DNA of 24,785 nt, taken from a virus. The notes below the pieces were generated by a model, which saw nothing but the letters and a program-made list of their open reading frames with translations, was not told the DNA's origin and searched no databases. The translations under genes were made by a program, and so were the position numbers. Positions 1 to 7,945 of the stretch are shown piece by piece. The stretch's first letter is position 1. Each line of letters opens with the position of its first letter. The stretch is from positions 1 to 24,785 of IMG/VR virus record IMGVR_UViG_3300046535_000680. One strand, given 5' to 3'.

Positions 1-405
1 CGACGCTGTCGGACATTCGGCGCGACTGCCTGGCGCCGCCACCAACGTCTCGGTGCCAGCGCCCTCATGCGCCACGCTCGAGCTGGCCGGCACGGCGCCG
101 ACGTTGTTGACCGTCGTCCCGGTACCGGTGCCAGGGTAAGTGCCCTCGGTGCCGCCGGCCGTGGCGCCAGATCCAGACGCCAATGCCGTAGTGTTTGCAG
201 CAAACGTCGTCAGCGGACCCGCGGCACCGTCATCGAAATAGGGCGGCGGAAAATCTTTCGGATTGACGCTGCTCCAGTTCTTTGGGTCGTTCATCGTGTT
301 CTTGGTGAAGTTTGGCACGTTGGTTGGTGGCGTCCCGCCGGTGCAGGGAAAATTGGTTGGCGGTGTCGGATTAGGCGGTGTCACGGTTAGTGCGCTTTGA
401 GCCAT
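1..405 (-). CDS. Proline/threonine/glycine-rich phage protein, C-terminus beyond left edge (partial)
   Basis: An open frame of 135 codons starts at ATG 405-403 and runs off the left edge without a stop. A good ribosome site (AGGAGG) lies about 6 bases before the start, 16 bp after the stop of the 746-residue gene, so it belongs to the same late operon. The N-terminus is rich in Pro, Thr and Asn (MAQSALTVTPPNPTPPTNF), followed by a block with DPKNW and NPKDFPPPYFDDG and then a Gly/Ala/Thr/Ser-rich low-complexity stretch. No enzymatic motif is visible. Its place downstream of portal suggests a virion protein such as a capsid decoration or head protein, but that is inference from position and the family is not recognised. 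Confidence 0.8.
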   Translation of the reverse strand, partial: MAQSALTVTPPNPTPPTNFPCTGGTPPTNVPNFTKNTMNDPKNWSSVNPKDFPPPYFDDGAAGPLTTFAANTTALASGSGATAGGTEGTYPGTGTGTTVNNVGAVPASSSVAHEGAGTETLVAAPGSRAECPTAS

Positions 406-420
406 GCGGCCCTCCTATGG

Positions 421-2661
421 TTAGTCGTATTGATCTTGCCGCGCCAGGTCACCCATAGCGCCACCGGCAACAAGGCCGCCTGCCGTGAACAGCGGGAAGC
501 CTTTCTTGAGCGCCATCTCGCGCAGTTGCGGGGTGATGGTGACAGAGTGGACGATCGGCGTCGTTTGCTTAACGACATCGGCTTGCCGTTGCTTCAGATA
601 AGCCTCTGCCAATTCCCTGTTGTTAAAATCCCTCAACATGGTTCCGTTCTGATCGCGCACGACCCAAGGGCCATGACCTTCCATGCTAAACTGCGGAATG
701 GTGCCGCCCAATTGAGCCTGCTCAACCCTCGCCCCATGCTTCTTCACCAGCTTATTGACCGTGGCGGGCAGGATTTCGTCATAGAAGCCCTTCATGCCCT
801 CGCCGCCAACTTTGAGGTCAAGGCCGGATAGTTCACGCACAGGACCATGATGCTCGTGCGCCAGCAACCGCTTTTGATTTACTTCGTCGGCAGTCTTGTT
901 CAAATATCTTTCAGCATAGTCCAAAGCCTCACCTTCACTGCCAACCGTGCCTTTCCCGATATTCACCCCGCGACCATCTGGATTTGTAACGTGATACTGA
1001 TGCTCGGACTGCTCGACTTTTAAGTCACCACGATTAACGTAAGTCAGGCGCGAAAAGTCTTTCGGCGTCTGATCCAGCATCTTTTGCGCGACATCCTTGC
1101 CAAGATAGTCTGCTAATTTCTCCGGGGTCACTCCTACTTGTGCAATGACCTCCTTGCCATTGTGGTCGAAGGCGTGAAGGTAATCGTTATTGGTGTAGCG
1201 TACCTTGCTAACCTGCTTGCTCAGATCATACCGATCCGCCTGCACACTGCCCGGCGTCCACGCCACCTTGTCGTAGCCCTTCTCCGCCGCCTCGCGGATG
1301 ACGCGCTTCATGGCGAGATCGGGCCAAGTGGTTTTGAACGGGGCGTCGGGCGGCCCTTTCGACACCACAACTTGACGGTCATGAACTAAATTCCACCATT
1401 TGGTTGCCAGATTATAATCACCGCCAGCATCAGTGATCATCTTGGATGAAATGTTGTTTGGGTCTTCACTGATGCCTAATTTGCGAATTTCAGGCATCAG
1501 GCTTTCGGCTTCTGGCGTGATTTGTAGGCCATACCCTTCCCGCTTGCCCTTCTGGTGCCAATCGCTCTGCACCTCCTCGACAAACAGCGTCTTCTTGCCG
1601 TCGATGACGCGGTCGTTGGTGCGAATGTGCGCGAGGATGTTGGGTTCGTCGAAGTGGGAGGATTTGAACGCGCCGCCAGTATCACCATAGGCATTGATCT
1701 GATTATCGATGTAAGCGCGTTCAGCATCTGTCATCGGCATTTGACCAAGCGGCTTGTCGCCGTACTTTGCCTTCAGCTTGTCAACAGCCGCAATGTAGTT
1801 GTCATTCGGCGTCGGCAACGTCAGCAGCGTCTCCCGGTAGTTCTCGCCGCCGGGGAGGGTATATTGGGAGAATTTGGTAGGCTGACCCTGTGCAGAAATA
1901 ATTTGATCAGTAAGAGCCCGATCACGATCAGCAAGTTCACGAACTCGCTCGACCCTTCCTTCTCTTTCCCCCGGACCCTGACCGCGAGCAATTTGCGAAC
2001 GCGCTTCATTTAGCTGCGTCCTAACCAAAGCACGCTCTGTTTCAAGACCAGAGGTTAAGTCATAATCTGGACTACCCTTCACCACCTCGCCCAGTTGCAC
2101 CTTGTTCGCCGCGATGTGATCCAGCAGATCCTGCTTGGTCACAGCTCCTGTCTGGTCGAACAGGTCGCCCAGTTTGAGCGTGTTTATTTCTTCCGGCTTC
2201 ACGCCCGGCTGGTTGCTTAAGAAACCGCGCCACTGCTGGCCCGGTGCGGTGGTCTGCTTGGCTCCCTGCACCGCCTGCTCGACGGCGGAATAGAACGGCG
2301 GGGCGTGAGGCGCGAGATCGGCAAGCGCGCCCAGTTTGCCTTCAACACCCTTGATATTGCCGCCAAAACCGCCCGCGAGATCCTGCTCGCCGCTGCTGTC
2401 TTCCGCCAACTGACCCATCATCGCAGGCACGCCGCCCTGCTGGTACGTCGCAACATCACGCCGCGCCAGATCGCCCGCCTTCTGTAGCCAACTTTGCGGC
2501 GGAACGTAATCGTACGTTGCTGCCGGTGGCTGCTGGCCCGACATCATCCAGTCTTCCGGCGTCAGGCCACCGACAGCGTTCTGCGGCGGCTGCATCTGCG
2601 TCTCGTCGGGATAGAGATCCGACCGCGCCAGCTCGCCCATGATGTAGTCGTCGTCAGCCAC
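421..2661 (-). CDS. 746-residue phage polyvalent-type protein with EEVQSDW motif
   Basis: Start is GTG 2661, overlapping the portal stop by 8 bp. Residues 1-130 are Pro/Gln/Gly-rich. From about 140 the protein carries blocks that recur in large phage and mobile-element proteins: QQWRGFLSNQPGVKPEEI (143-160), a TKQDLLDHI segment (175-183), and a conserved core HFDEPNILAHIRTNDR followed by LFVEEVQSDWHQKGKREGY (about 336-377). A second block near 449-473 (AMKRVIREAAEKGYDKVAW) and GMKGFYDEILPATVNKLVKK (622-641) follow, and the C-terminus has the typical ITPQLREMALKKGFPLF ending (709-725) before a short glycine-rich tail. Such proteins resemble the large polyvalent protein class, multi-domain proteins thought to be injected with DNA; biochemical role unknown. 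Its position right after portal in the late operon fits a virion or ejected protein. Confidence 0.85.
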   Translation of the reverse strand: MADDDYIMGELARSDLYPDETQMQPPQNAVGGLTPEDWMMSGQQPPAATYDYVPPQSWLQKAGDLARRDVATYQQGGVPAMMGQLAEDSSGEQDLAGGFGGNIKGVEGKLGALADLAPHAPPFYSAVEQAVQGAKQTTAPGQQWRGFLSNQPGVKPEEINTLKLGDLFDQTGAVTKQDLLDHIAANKVQLGEVVKGSPDYDLTSGLETERALVRTQLNEARSQIARGQGPGEREGRVERVRELADRDRALTDQIISAQGQPTKFSQYTLPGGENYRETLLTLPTPNDNYIAAVDKLKAKYGDKPLGQMPMTDAERAYIDNQINAYGDTGGAFKSSHFDEPNILAHIRTNDRVIDGKKTLFVEEVQSDWHQKGKREGYGLQITPEAESLMPEIRKLGISEDPNNISSKMITDAGGDYNLATKWWNLVHDRQVVVSKGPPDAPFKTTWPDLAMKRVIREAAEKGYDKVAWTPGSVQADRYDLSKQVSKVRYTNNDYLHAFDHNGKEVIAQVGVTPEKLADYLGKDVAQKMLDQTPKDFSRLTYVNRGDLKVEQSEHQYHVTNPDGRGVNIGKGTVGSEGEALDYAERYLNKTADEVNQKRLLAHEHHGPVRELSGLDLKVGGEGMKGFYDEILPATVNKLVKKHGARVEQAQLGGTIPQFSMEGHGPWVVRDQNGTMLRDFNNRELAEAYLKQRQADVVKQTTPIVHSVTITPQLREMALKKGFPLFTAGGLVAGGAMGDLARQDQYD

Positions 2662-4987
2662 CTGGCATCACCGGTCGTTGCGGTTGTGTCATCTTGAACT
2701 GTGCCTGCGCGCGCTGCTGCTGCATCTTCTCGGCCATCTGCGCGCGCGAAGCGATGCTCTTTTGAATGTCGGCCTCAGCCTTTTCGCGGTTAATCTGCAT
2801 GTCCTGTTGGCCCTCGAGCATCTGCATCTGGTGCGCCTCGCGGCTCTCCATCGCCTTCTGGTTCTGCACCTGCACCTTGGCTTGCTGGTCACCTTGCTTG
2901 GTCGACAGTCGCATTTGCTCGATGCGCTGCGCGTTAAACAGCTCCATCTTCTTGTGATCGTCCTTCTGCTTCAGCTCGGCCGCCGTCATCGCCTGGTCCA
3001 TCTGGTCCTTGTCGCGCTGGCGCTTGTCTTTCATTTGCTCGATCTGTAGCGCAGTCTTGGCATTGATCTGCGCTGGGTTGTTATCAGTTTGGTTCTGACT
3101 GCCCTGCTGCTCCATCTGCGCCACCAAGTCATCAATCGCACCATCGAGCGATCGGCCAGCACGGAATGGTGCGGTGGCGAACTTGAGCAGCTCACCACAG
3201 AATGTTGCACACTGCGGCTGTGCTGCAATCATCTGCGCCAGTTGCGGCAGTAGGCCGCCCAAAACGCCAACGAACTCAGAGCGCCGCTGCTTCTCGGCAT
3301 TCTCGTCGGCTTGAATGGTGCTGTCGGTTTCAATGTCGAGCACGAATGATTTGGTGCGGTTATCCTTGAGAAATTCCAACACCTGCTCGATGGTCGGCTT
3401 TTCCTGCAGCTTGATGATCGTGCCGGACGCCGCCTGCTGCATTTGCTGAAACTGCTGCTGCAGCTGCTGCGCCTGCTCGGGGTTTTGCTGCGCCATCTGC
3501 TGGATTTGTGGCTGCTGGATCATCGTCAGCGCCTGCTGATGATGTTGCTGCATCTGCTCGACCACCTGCTGGATCTGCCGCTGCACCATCTGTTTCGTCG
3601 GCAACTGCGTCTGCGACATTTCAATCATCGTCACCGGTGAAAACTTTTCGGTGATGATCTCGGCGACAATCTCCGCAAGATCGCGAGCCACGCGCACCAA
3701 CTCCGACTGCTTGTCACGCACCCGCGTGGATCCGTAATCGGTTTTGAGTTCTTGCGCGCCAAGCGTCTCTTGCGGATCGGTCTGCCCGCGCATGATGTCG
3801 GAGAGGCCGATGATTTGATAAACGTCGTCGATCACTTGCTTGCGCAGTGCCACCAGGGCGGTGATGGTTTGCGCAATCATGTCGATTGGCAGCCAGATGA
3901 TCACCTCTTTGCTGCCGCCAAATGCAGCCCAGTTGGAAATCGGCACCAACATCCGCCCTGGTGTCTTCATCTTGATCGCCGCCTGCACTGCATCGGAGAT
4001 CTCGGCGCCGCCGGCGGGATAAAATCCTTTCGCCTCGAGCGCATCGGAGAGCGCGTGGATCCTGCCCGTGAGCAGGTTCACTTCCTCGAGCTGGTCCTTG
4101 TATTGCAACACGTCGGGCACCGGCACGAGCGAATTGCGCTGACACGTTCCGTACGCCGGCTTGGGACACGGGAAGAAGTTTTGTAAGTCTAGGTGCGGAT
4201 CGTCCTCGTCCAGGATGTCTTCGCAACCCTCGCCAACCCAGACGACACGCCGCTCTGACTTGTGCCAGATCTCCCAGAACTTGGCGCGCTCGCGCTTGTC
4301 GGCGCCGCCAACTTCTTTCGTATCTCTATCAACTTTGTAGTCGGCCTCCTGATAGGCGTCGCCGCTGCTTTCGTAAAAGCGTTTGCGCGCCTCGCCTCTG
4401 GTCAAGTAGCTGGCGGCCGCAACCCACGTCACCTCCTGCCAGCAGCGACTGATCGAATGCAGAAAGTCGCGCCGGTGCTTGAAGTCGATGCAGACGCGCT
4501 CGGTTGAGTAGTAGCCGGTTGTATCCTTCTTGGCCTCGTACCGACACCAGGGAACGCCGCGGCCGATCAGTGCGACGTCGTCGCGCAACAGCATCATTAC
4601 GTCATTGATACGGGTCAGGTCGAAGGCAACAACCGTACATCGCTCGAGCAGCTCGCTGGCAGCTTGGGGGACAGCTCGCCTGTCCTTGAACTTGGGCACC
4701 ACAACGGGGACAGGCGGCTTGGCGTAGATCGATGGCTTGAGCACCTCACAATTCGCCCAGAATATCTGGTACTCCTTGTCGCGCGCCATATTCGACAGAC
4801 GCTCGAGCGATGCATACTGCTTGTCGATCTTGTCGCAGTGATCGTGCCACTTCTCGAAAACCTTCTCGCTCTCGGTCAGCAAGTTGAGCCAAGCCTTGGC
4901 CTTCTTGGGTTCGATCGCCGGATTATATTCCAGGTCGTCGTGCCGCACGTCGGGATCGGCCGCTGCATTTGGTTTCTTAACTGCCAT
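2654..4987 (-). CDS. Phage portal protein (P22/podovirus-like, long form)
   Basis: The 777-residue product looks like a long podovirus-type portal, the dodecameric ring at the capsid vertex through which DNA is packaged and ejected. Characteristic blocks are ANCEVLKPSIYAKPPVPVVV (78-97) with FKDRR just after it, DDVALIGRGVPWCRYE (136-151), the SLVPVPDVLQYKDQLEEVN segment (286-304, stem/clip region) and QIIGLSDIMRGQTDPQETLG (391-410). Residues about 459-520 are extremely Gln-rich and 620-777 are a charged, Gln/Met-rich helical tail that could form the long C-terminal barrel known from P22. Start ATG 4987 has GGGGTGG upstream. It is preceded by tiny ORFs and followed by the polyvalent-type gene with an 8-bp overlap. 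Identification as portal is strong; assignment to P22 type is inference. Confidence 0.92.
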   Translation of the reverse strand: MAVKKPNAAADPDVRHDDLEYNPAIEPKKAKAWLNLLTESEKVFEKWHDHCDKIDKQYASLERLSNMARDKEYQIFWANCEVLKPSIYAKPPVPVVVPKFKDRRAVPQAASELLERCTVVAFDLTRINDVMMLLRDDVALIGRGVPWCRYEAKKDTTGYYSTERVCIDFKHRRDFLHSISRCWQEVTWVAAASYLTRGEARKRFYESSGDAYQEADYKVDRDTKEVGGADKRERAKFWEIWHKSERRVVWVGEGCEDILDEDDPHLDLQNFFPCPKPAYGTCQRNSLVPVPDVLQYKDQLEEVNLLTGRIHALSDALEAKGFYPAGGAEISDAVQAAIKMKTPGRMLVPISNWAAFGGSKEVIIWLPIDMIAQTITALVALRKQVIDDVYQIIGLSDIMRGQTDPQETLGAQELKTDYGSTRVRDKQSELVRVARDLAEIVAEIITEKFSPVTMIEMSQTQLPTKQMVQRQIQQVVEQMQQHHQQALTMIQQPQIQQMAQQNPEQAQQLQQQFQQMQQAASGTIIKLQEKPTIEQVLEFLKDNRTKSFVLDIETDSTIQADENAEKQRRSEFVGVLGGLLPQLAQMIAAQPQCATFCGELLKFATAPFRAGRSLDGAIDDLVAQMEQQGSQNQTDNNPAQINAKTALQIEQMKDKRQRDKDQMDQAMTAAELKQKDDHKKMELFNAQRIEQMRLSTKQGDQQAKVQVQNQKAMESREAHQMQMLEGQQDMQINREKAEADIQKSIASRAQMAEKMQQQRAQAQFKMTQPQRPVMPGG

Positions 4988-5057
4988 AACGTGTCCACCC
5001 CAAATAAATGCCGGCCGCCAGGATCAATACCAACAATGCAATCAGTGACCAATCCAT
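4977..5057 (-). CDS. Candidate 26-residue single-helix membrane peptide
   Basis: A short frame starts at ATG 5057 and ends at TAA 4979-4977, overlapping the first 11 bases of the portal gene. The peptide (MDWSLIALLVLILAAGIYLG then WTRYGS) is almost wholly one hydrophobic helix with a cationic end. No convincing ribosome site is seen (CCGGGACTTCTGGCA upstream), so expression would depend on coupling to the overlapping upstream small frame. Tiny membrane peptides are common between terminase and portal in phages, but this could be chance. Function unknown. Confidence 0.4.
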   Translation of the reverse strand: MDWSLIALLVLILAAGIYLGWTRYGS

Positions 5058-5125
5058 TGCCAGAAGTCCCGGTTACTTTGCTCGGGCACCATCACAAACC
5101 AACGCCGCAGCTCGTGCTCAACCAT
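5042..5125 (-). CDS. Candidate 27-residue peptide between small late genes
   Basis: ATG 5125 overlaps the stop of the 88-residue gene by 8 bp (ATGGTTGA), and the frame ends at TGA 5044-5042, 16 bp inside the next tiny frame. The peptide begins MVEHELRRWFVMVPEQSN and ends RDFWQWIGH, with a residue mix that looks protein-like (four aromatic Trp/Phe in the last third). There is no separate ribosome site; translation would be by coupling. It bridges the gap between two accepted genes in the same direction, which is the main reason to list it. Function unknown. Confidence 0.35.
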   Translation of the reverse strand: MVEHELRRWFVMVPEQSNRDFWQWIGH

Positions 5126-5384
5126 CGCGAAAGCCGGTATGGCGCGCCCTAGGCGGGTACGTGCTTTCCACCGGCGCTTGCTCGTACGCTTTTTCATTAC
5201 GCGCCTCGTTGATCAGCTCGGCGATGCGCTCTGGCGTCTCCTTCACAAAAGCAGCCAGGCCGCCAAAGCGCAGCAGTGTGATGTCGTCCTTCGTCACCTC
5301 GAAGCCGACAATGGACAGAATGCTGACCCACAGCGGTTTCGTTGGTTGTCTCGCTTCGTCGCATTGCGTTAGTTTAATGATCAT
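5118..5384 (-). CDS. Small phage protein, 88 residues, unknown
   Basis: ATG 5384 overlaps the stop of the Cys-rich gene by 4 bp (ATGA) and has GGGGGAATTGGT before it. The N-terminal half is a compact beta-like region (MIIKLTQCDEARQPTKPLWV, then SILSIVGFEVTKDDITLLRF), followed by a short helix around FVKETPERIAELINEAR and a disordered charged tail. It lacks signal peptide or membrane segment. It sits in the terminase-portal gap of the late operon. The family is not recognised; a small virion or host-takeover protein are both possible. Confidence 0.7.
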   Translation of the reverse strand: MIIKLTQCDEARQPTKPLWVSILSIVGFEVTKDDITLLRFGGLAAFVKETPERIAELINEARNEKAYEQAPVESTYPPRARHTGFRDG

Positions 5385-5566
5385 ACCAATTCCCCCACAG
5401 CTGCGATCGCGGCGATAGCCGCATCGTCATAGCCGCCTTTCTTAACCGGACACTCGACGCGACCGCGGTTGGCCGGATGCTGACAACAGCTCGAACCCTC
5501 GCACGATCGTGACATGCAGATTGCTTCGGCGACACGGCGCAATCCGTCATCAGTAAACAACTTCAC
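5381..5566 (-). CDS. Small cysteine-rich phage protein, 61 residues
   Basis: Start is GTG 5566, overlapping the terminase stop by 4 bp (GTGA). The middle of the protein carries five cysteines and one histidine close together: C17, C22, C27, C28, H30 and C39 (CMSRSCEGSSCCQHPANRG then VEC). This spacing could bind zinc, although it matches no finger I can name. The N-terminus (LFTDDGLRRVAEAICMSR) is helical and the C-terminus is Ala/Ile-rich. Small proteins of this kind are frequent beside terminases in phages of rhizobia. Function unknown. Confidence 0.65.
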   Translation of the reverse strand: MKLFTDDGLRRVAEAICMSRSCEGSSCCQHPANRGRVECPVKKGGYDDAAIAAIAAVGELV

Positions 5567-6939
5567 AGCCGGATCCCCTTGCGCTCTTCTACCGGCAACG
5601 GAATGTGCCAGCCTGGTTCTGGTTCTTCAGCCACCTGGCGCCGCTCTGCCTGACGCCATGCGAGCGATAGGTAACGAAACGCCGCGGCCGGATGCGCTGT
5701 CCAATCGTGCACGTCGGATTGTCGGAAGGCTTTCTTCTCATCATCCCACTCGCGACGGTATTGTTCGAGCGCGCTGATGCCGGTTTCTTCCGTCCTCGGA
5801 TGAAACACGCACAACGGCAACGTACGGCGGGCTGCGTTGATGCCGTCCTGAAACGTCGCGAACGGAACGAGTTGGGGTTTGAGCCCCAACGCCGACATGG
5901 TTTCGACGCGCGTCTTGCCAGTGCCCCACTCTTTTATTTTCGCATCATGAGGAACATAGTCCGTGCCATGCATCCACCCGTATTTGCGCTCGCGTTCCTC
6001 AATGACCGTTGCGTAATGCTCAACGCCGACGCCACTAGCCGCGTAGTGGTCAAGGATGAAGAGCTGCGCGCCGACGATCTGAAACCACCAAATGCTCGTA
6101 TCGTCTTTCACTCCCAAGTCCCACGCGCGATGTACGAACTGGCCTGGAATGGCCTCAACCTCAACAATTCGCCCTTCATTGCGGACATCGGCCATTTCGA
6201 GCGCAAAGTACGCACCCAAGATGGAAGCCTGCCAATCACAATAATACTCTTGAAGATATTGGGCGCGGCCGACATCGGCCCCGTATAGCGCCGTGTACTC
6301 CTTCAGCGTTTCTGCGAGAGCAGCCTTAGTGAGTGCATGCGTATCATCAACGGTGAGGAGTTGGGAGAACCACTCTGATGATTGAGCCGAATGCCGAAAC
6401 ATCTCGAACGCATGATTGCGTCCGCGGGGAGTAGTGATGAATGCCGCCCAGCCGTTGTTCTCCTCGAGCATCGGTCGGTGATAGGCCCAGGCGCTTGGGT
6501 TGGCGAGCGCCCACTCTGAGTAGACAATGCCGGCGACTGAGGCGCCGACGGTGGCGTTGTAGGTATCACTGCCAATGCATTGCCAGGTTGATCCGTTTCT
6601 AAGCCTGATAAACATCTCGTTGTCGTTAGTGCTGTCGCGGATCTGTTTGGGAAAAACTTCATCAATTCTCCTCTTGCCGGTGTGTGCGTTGATCGCTGTC
6701 CAGATCGCTTTGCGTGACTGTGCATACTCGGGAAGACAGTGCCAGTAATTGCCGACACGCTCCATCATCGACACCGCAGTGTGGTGCAAGCACACTTCAT
6801 CTTTGCCAGCACGACGATGCCACACAGCCATCGCGCGCTTACCGTCACGCGCCAAGTATTGCCACAACTTTTCCTGGTGCGGCCGCGGATGCCAGTTGTT
6901 GTATGGCACATCGATCTTAAGTTTTACCGTCGTCGTCAT
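5563..6939 (-). CDS. terL: Terminase large subunit (DNA-packaging ATPase/nuclease)
   Basis: The 458-residue product is a large terminase: it powers DNA translocation into the prohead through the portal and cuts the concatemer. The ATPase half has an adenine-binding NNWHPRPHQEKLW region (14-26), a deviant Walker A HRRAGKD (41-47), a Walker-B-like IVYSE (138-142) and a coupling motif FITTPRGRN (168-176). The RNase H-like nuclease half shows AWDLGVKDD (272-280, Asp274 likely metal ligand) and a late SDVHDWTAHPAAAFRY (408-423, Asp409/Asp412). Start ATG 6939 lies 23 bp inside the small-terminase-like gene with GAAGG just before it. Length is typical of this family. The Walker motifs deviate from textbook form in a way usual for these terminases. 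Confidence 0.93.
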   Translation of the reverse strand: MTTTVKLKIDVPYNNWHPRPHQEKLWQYLARDGKRAMAVWHRRAGKDEVCLHHTAVSMMERVGNYWHCLPEYAQSRKAIWTAINAHTGKRRIDEVFPKQIRDSTNDNEMFIRLRNGSTWQCIGSDTYNATVGASVAGIVYSEWALANPSAWAYHRPMLEENNGWAAFITTPRGRNHAFEMFRHSAQSSEWFSQLLTVDDTHALTKAALAETLKEYTALYGADVGRAQYLQEYYCDWQASILGAYFALEMADVRNEGRIVEVEAIPGQFVHRAWDLGVKDDTSIWWFQIVGAQLFILDHYAASGVGVEHYATVIEERERKYGWMHGTDYVPHDAKIKEWGTGKTRVETMSALGLKPQLVPFATFQDGINAARRTLPLCVFHPRTEETGISALEQYRREWDDEKKAFRQSDVHDWTAHPAAAFRYLSLAWRQAERRQVAEEPEPGWHIPLPVEERKGIRL

Positions 6940-7174
6940 CCTTCAACATTTTCCTGATTGTTATTTCGATCGCACCAGCGCCGTCGGCGCCGGCAACAGG
7001 CTGGATAGCTTTGCCCCAACCGCGGTCCATCAGGATCTGCGCGGCCGCAACGCTAATGCTGTTGGATTGATCTTTACCAGGATCAAGCATGAGCCCTCCC
7101 AGGCGCAGGATGCACTGCTTGGTGTAGCCGCGCGCTAGCGACCTGACGTCAGGCGGTATTTTTTTGCGTGGCAA
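6917..7174 (-). CDS. terS: Probable terminase small subunit
   Basis: An 85-residue protein directly upstream of, and overlapping, the large terminase. It starts MPRKKIPPDVRSLARGYTKQ, has a helical segment ending in AAQILMDRGWGKAIQP (48-63) and a C-terminal EITIRKMLKDDDD. The DRGWGKA..QP block recurs in short proteins preceding large terminases in alphaproteobacterial phages, where it looks like an HTH-derived DNA recognition subunit; call rests on this resemblance and on position. The first codon is TTG at 7174; no in-frame ATG precedes it and the nearest purine-rich ribosome site (GGAGGGGG) is rather far, about 13-18 bases away, so the start is the weak point. Confidence 0.7.
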   Translation of the reverse strand: MPRKKIPPDVRSLARGYTKQCILRLGGLMLDPGKDQSNSISVAAAQILMDRGWGKAIQPVAGADGAGAIEITIRKMLKDDDDGKT

Positions 7175-7178
7175 TGAT

Positions 7179-7382
7179 TTAAGGGGTCAACCCCCTCCCT
7201 GCTTGGCCGCCATTGACCATGTTGAAGCGATCCTCAAGTTCGCTAATGCGCTCGCGCAGCTGCTCGATCATCTCGCGATCGCGAATGAAGTCGTTTTTGA
7301 TTTGCAGCGCCAGTTGACCAAAGCCGGATGCAATGAAGGCCTTCAGCTGCTTTTCCATAGCAGCGTAGTAGTCGTTCTGCAT
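7179..7382 (-). CDS. Small coiled-coil phage protein, 67 residues
   Basis: I chose ATG 7382 (MQNDYYAAMEKQLKAF), which has CGGGGTAAG upstream, over an in-frame ATG at 7415 that lies inside the terminator hairpin. The product is one long amphipathic helix with charged heptads (REMIEQLRERISELEDRF) and a flexible Gly-rich C-terminus. It is the first gene of the packaging block, 5 bp before the small terminase, and immediately follows a Rho-independent terminator, so it may mark the first late gene. No enzyme motif; a packaging or scaffold helper is only a guess. Confidence 0.65.
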   Translation of the reverse strand: MQNDYYAAMEKQLKAFIASGFGQLALQIKNDFIRDREMIEQLRERISELEDRFNMVNGGQAGRGLTP

Positions 7383-7401
7383 GCGCTTACCCCGAAACAA
7401 A

Positions 7402-7427
7402 AGAGGGCGCCACAATGGGCGCCCTCT
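7402..7427 (-). terminator. Rho-independent terminator after the HTH/membrane-protein pair
   Basis: A perfect 10-bp stem (GAGGGCGCC 7403-7411 with GGCGCCCTC 7418-7426, plus an A-T pair) closes a 6-base loop. Read on the minus strand it is followed by TTTTGTTT. It ends the 7918-7455 transcript just before the packaging genes, so late transcription must start after it or read through it. Confidence 0.7.
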
Positions 7428-7454
7428 CGTACCTTGGTCAAGTTGGACGCTGGT

Positions 7455-7682
7455 TCAGTCTTCAGGATACTCATGCGAAAACGGCACTTCGCCGGCCAAG
7501 AGTTTTCGGAAATAAGCGTCGCGCTCGGCCTTTCGCCGCCCCGCCTCGATCATTCCCCTGATGCTGGCGACAACGATAACCGGCACAAGAACAACCACCC
7601 AGAAGATCACTGCCAACGCTGGATGCACAAAACCCAACGCCACACCGATCAGGAATGTAATCGGACCCCAGATCCCCGTCAT
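7455..7682 (-). CDS. Small two-helix membrane protein, 75 residues
   Basis: ATG 7682 shares one base with the stop of the HTH gene (TGATG), so the two are translationally coupled. Residues about 5-21 and 23-42 form two hydrophobic helices (IWGPITFLIGVALGFV and ALAVIFWVVVLVPVIVVA), followed by a cytoplasmic, charged helix with EAGRRKAERDAYFRKLLAGE. There is no signal peptidase site. Being cotranscribed with a repressor-like gene, it could be an immunity or superinfection-exclusion protein; this is inference. A holin is less likely given its early-region position. Confidence 0.7.
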   Translation of the reverse strand: MTGIWGPITFLIGVALGFVHPALAVIFWVVVLVPVIVVASIRGMIEAGRRKAERDAYFRKLLAGEVPFSHEYPED

Positions 7683-7918
7683 CAGTTATCCCCCCGTTTC
7701 CACTTAGGTACCACCGGCGTCTCACCATGCGCCACCAGCGATCGCAGCAGCAGCGCCGTCGCGATCGGTATCTCGGCATCACCACTGACGTAGCGATGCG
7801 AGGTACGGCCAGACACGCCCACATAACGACCGGCCGACGCCTTGTTGAGCCCTAACTCCTTGATAATCATCTTGTATTGCCGCGGCGTCATCAACCGCTC
7901 TTTCTGCCAATCAGACAT
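7682..7918 (-). CDS. Small HTH DNA-binding protein (repressor/Cro candidate)
   Basis: The 78-residue protein contains a helix-turn-helix-like core from about residue 12 to 48: MTPRQYKMIIKELGLNKASA, then GRYVGVSGRTSHRYVSGDAE, in which Ala-Ser-Ala-Gly-Arg-Tyr-Val-Gly-Val-Ser resembles the turn and recognition helix of XRE/Cro-type regulators. ATG 7918 has AGAGGAGC upstream. It is transcribed divergently from the plus-strand operon at 8044, and the gap holds facing promoters with palindromic GACAG-CTGTC sites. This arrangement is that of a phage switch: it likely represses both itself and the early operon. Proof of binding is absent; the size suits a Cro-like protein rather than a two-domain CI repressor. 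Confidence 0.75.
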   Translation of the reverse strand: MSDWQKERLMTPRQYKMIIKELGLNKASAGRYVGVSGRTSHRYVSGDAEIPIATALLLRSLVAHGETPVVPKWKRGDN

Positions 7919-7945
7919 TTTTCAGCTCCTCTGTTGCGATGCCCT

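Noticed and set aside
3443-3640. Leu/His-rich plus-strand frames within the portal gene
   Set aside because: They are the antisense reading of Gln codons (CTG/TTG from CAG/CAA), not genes.
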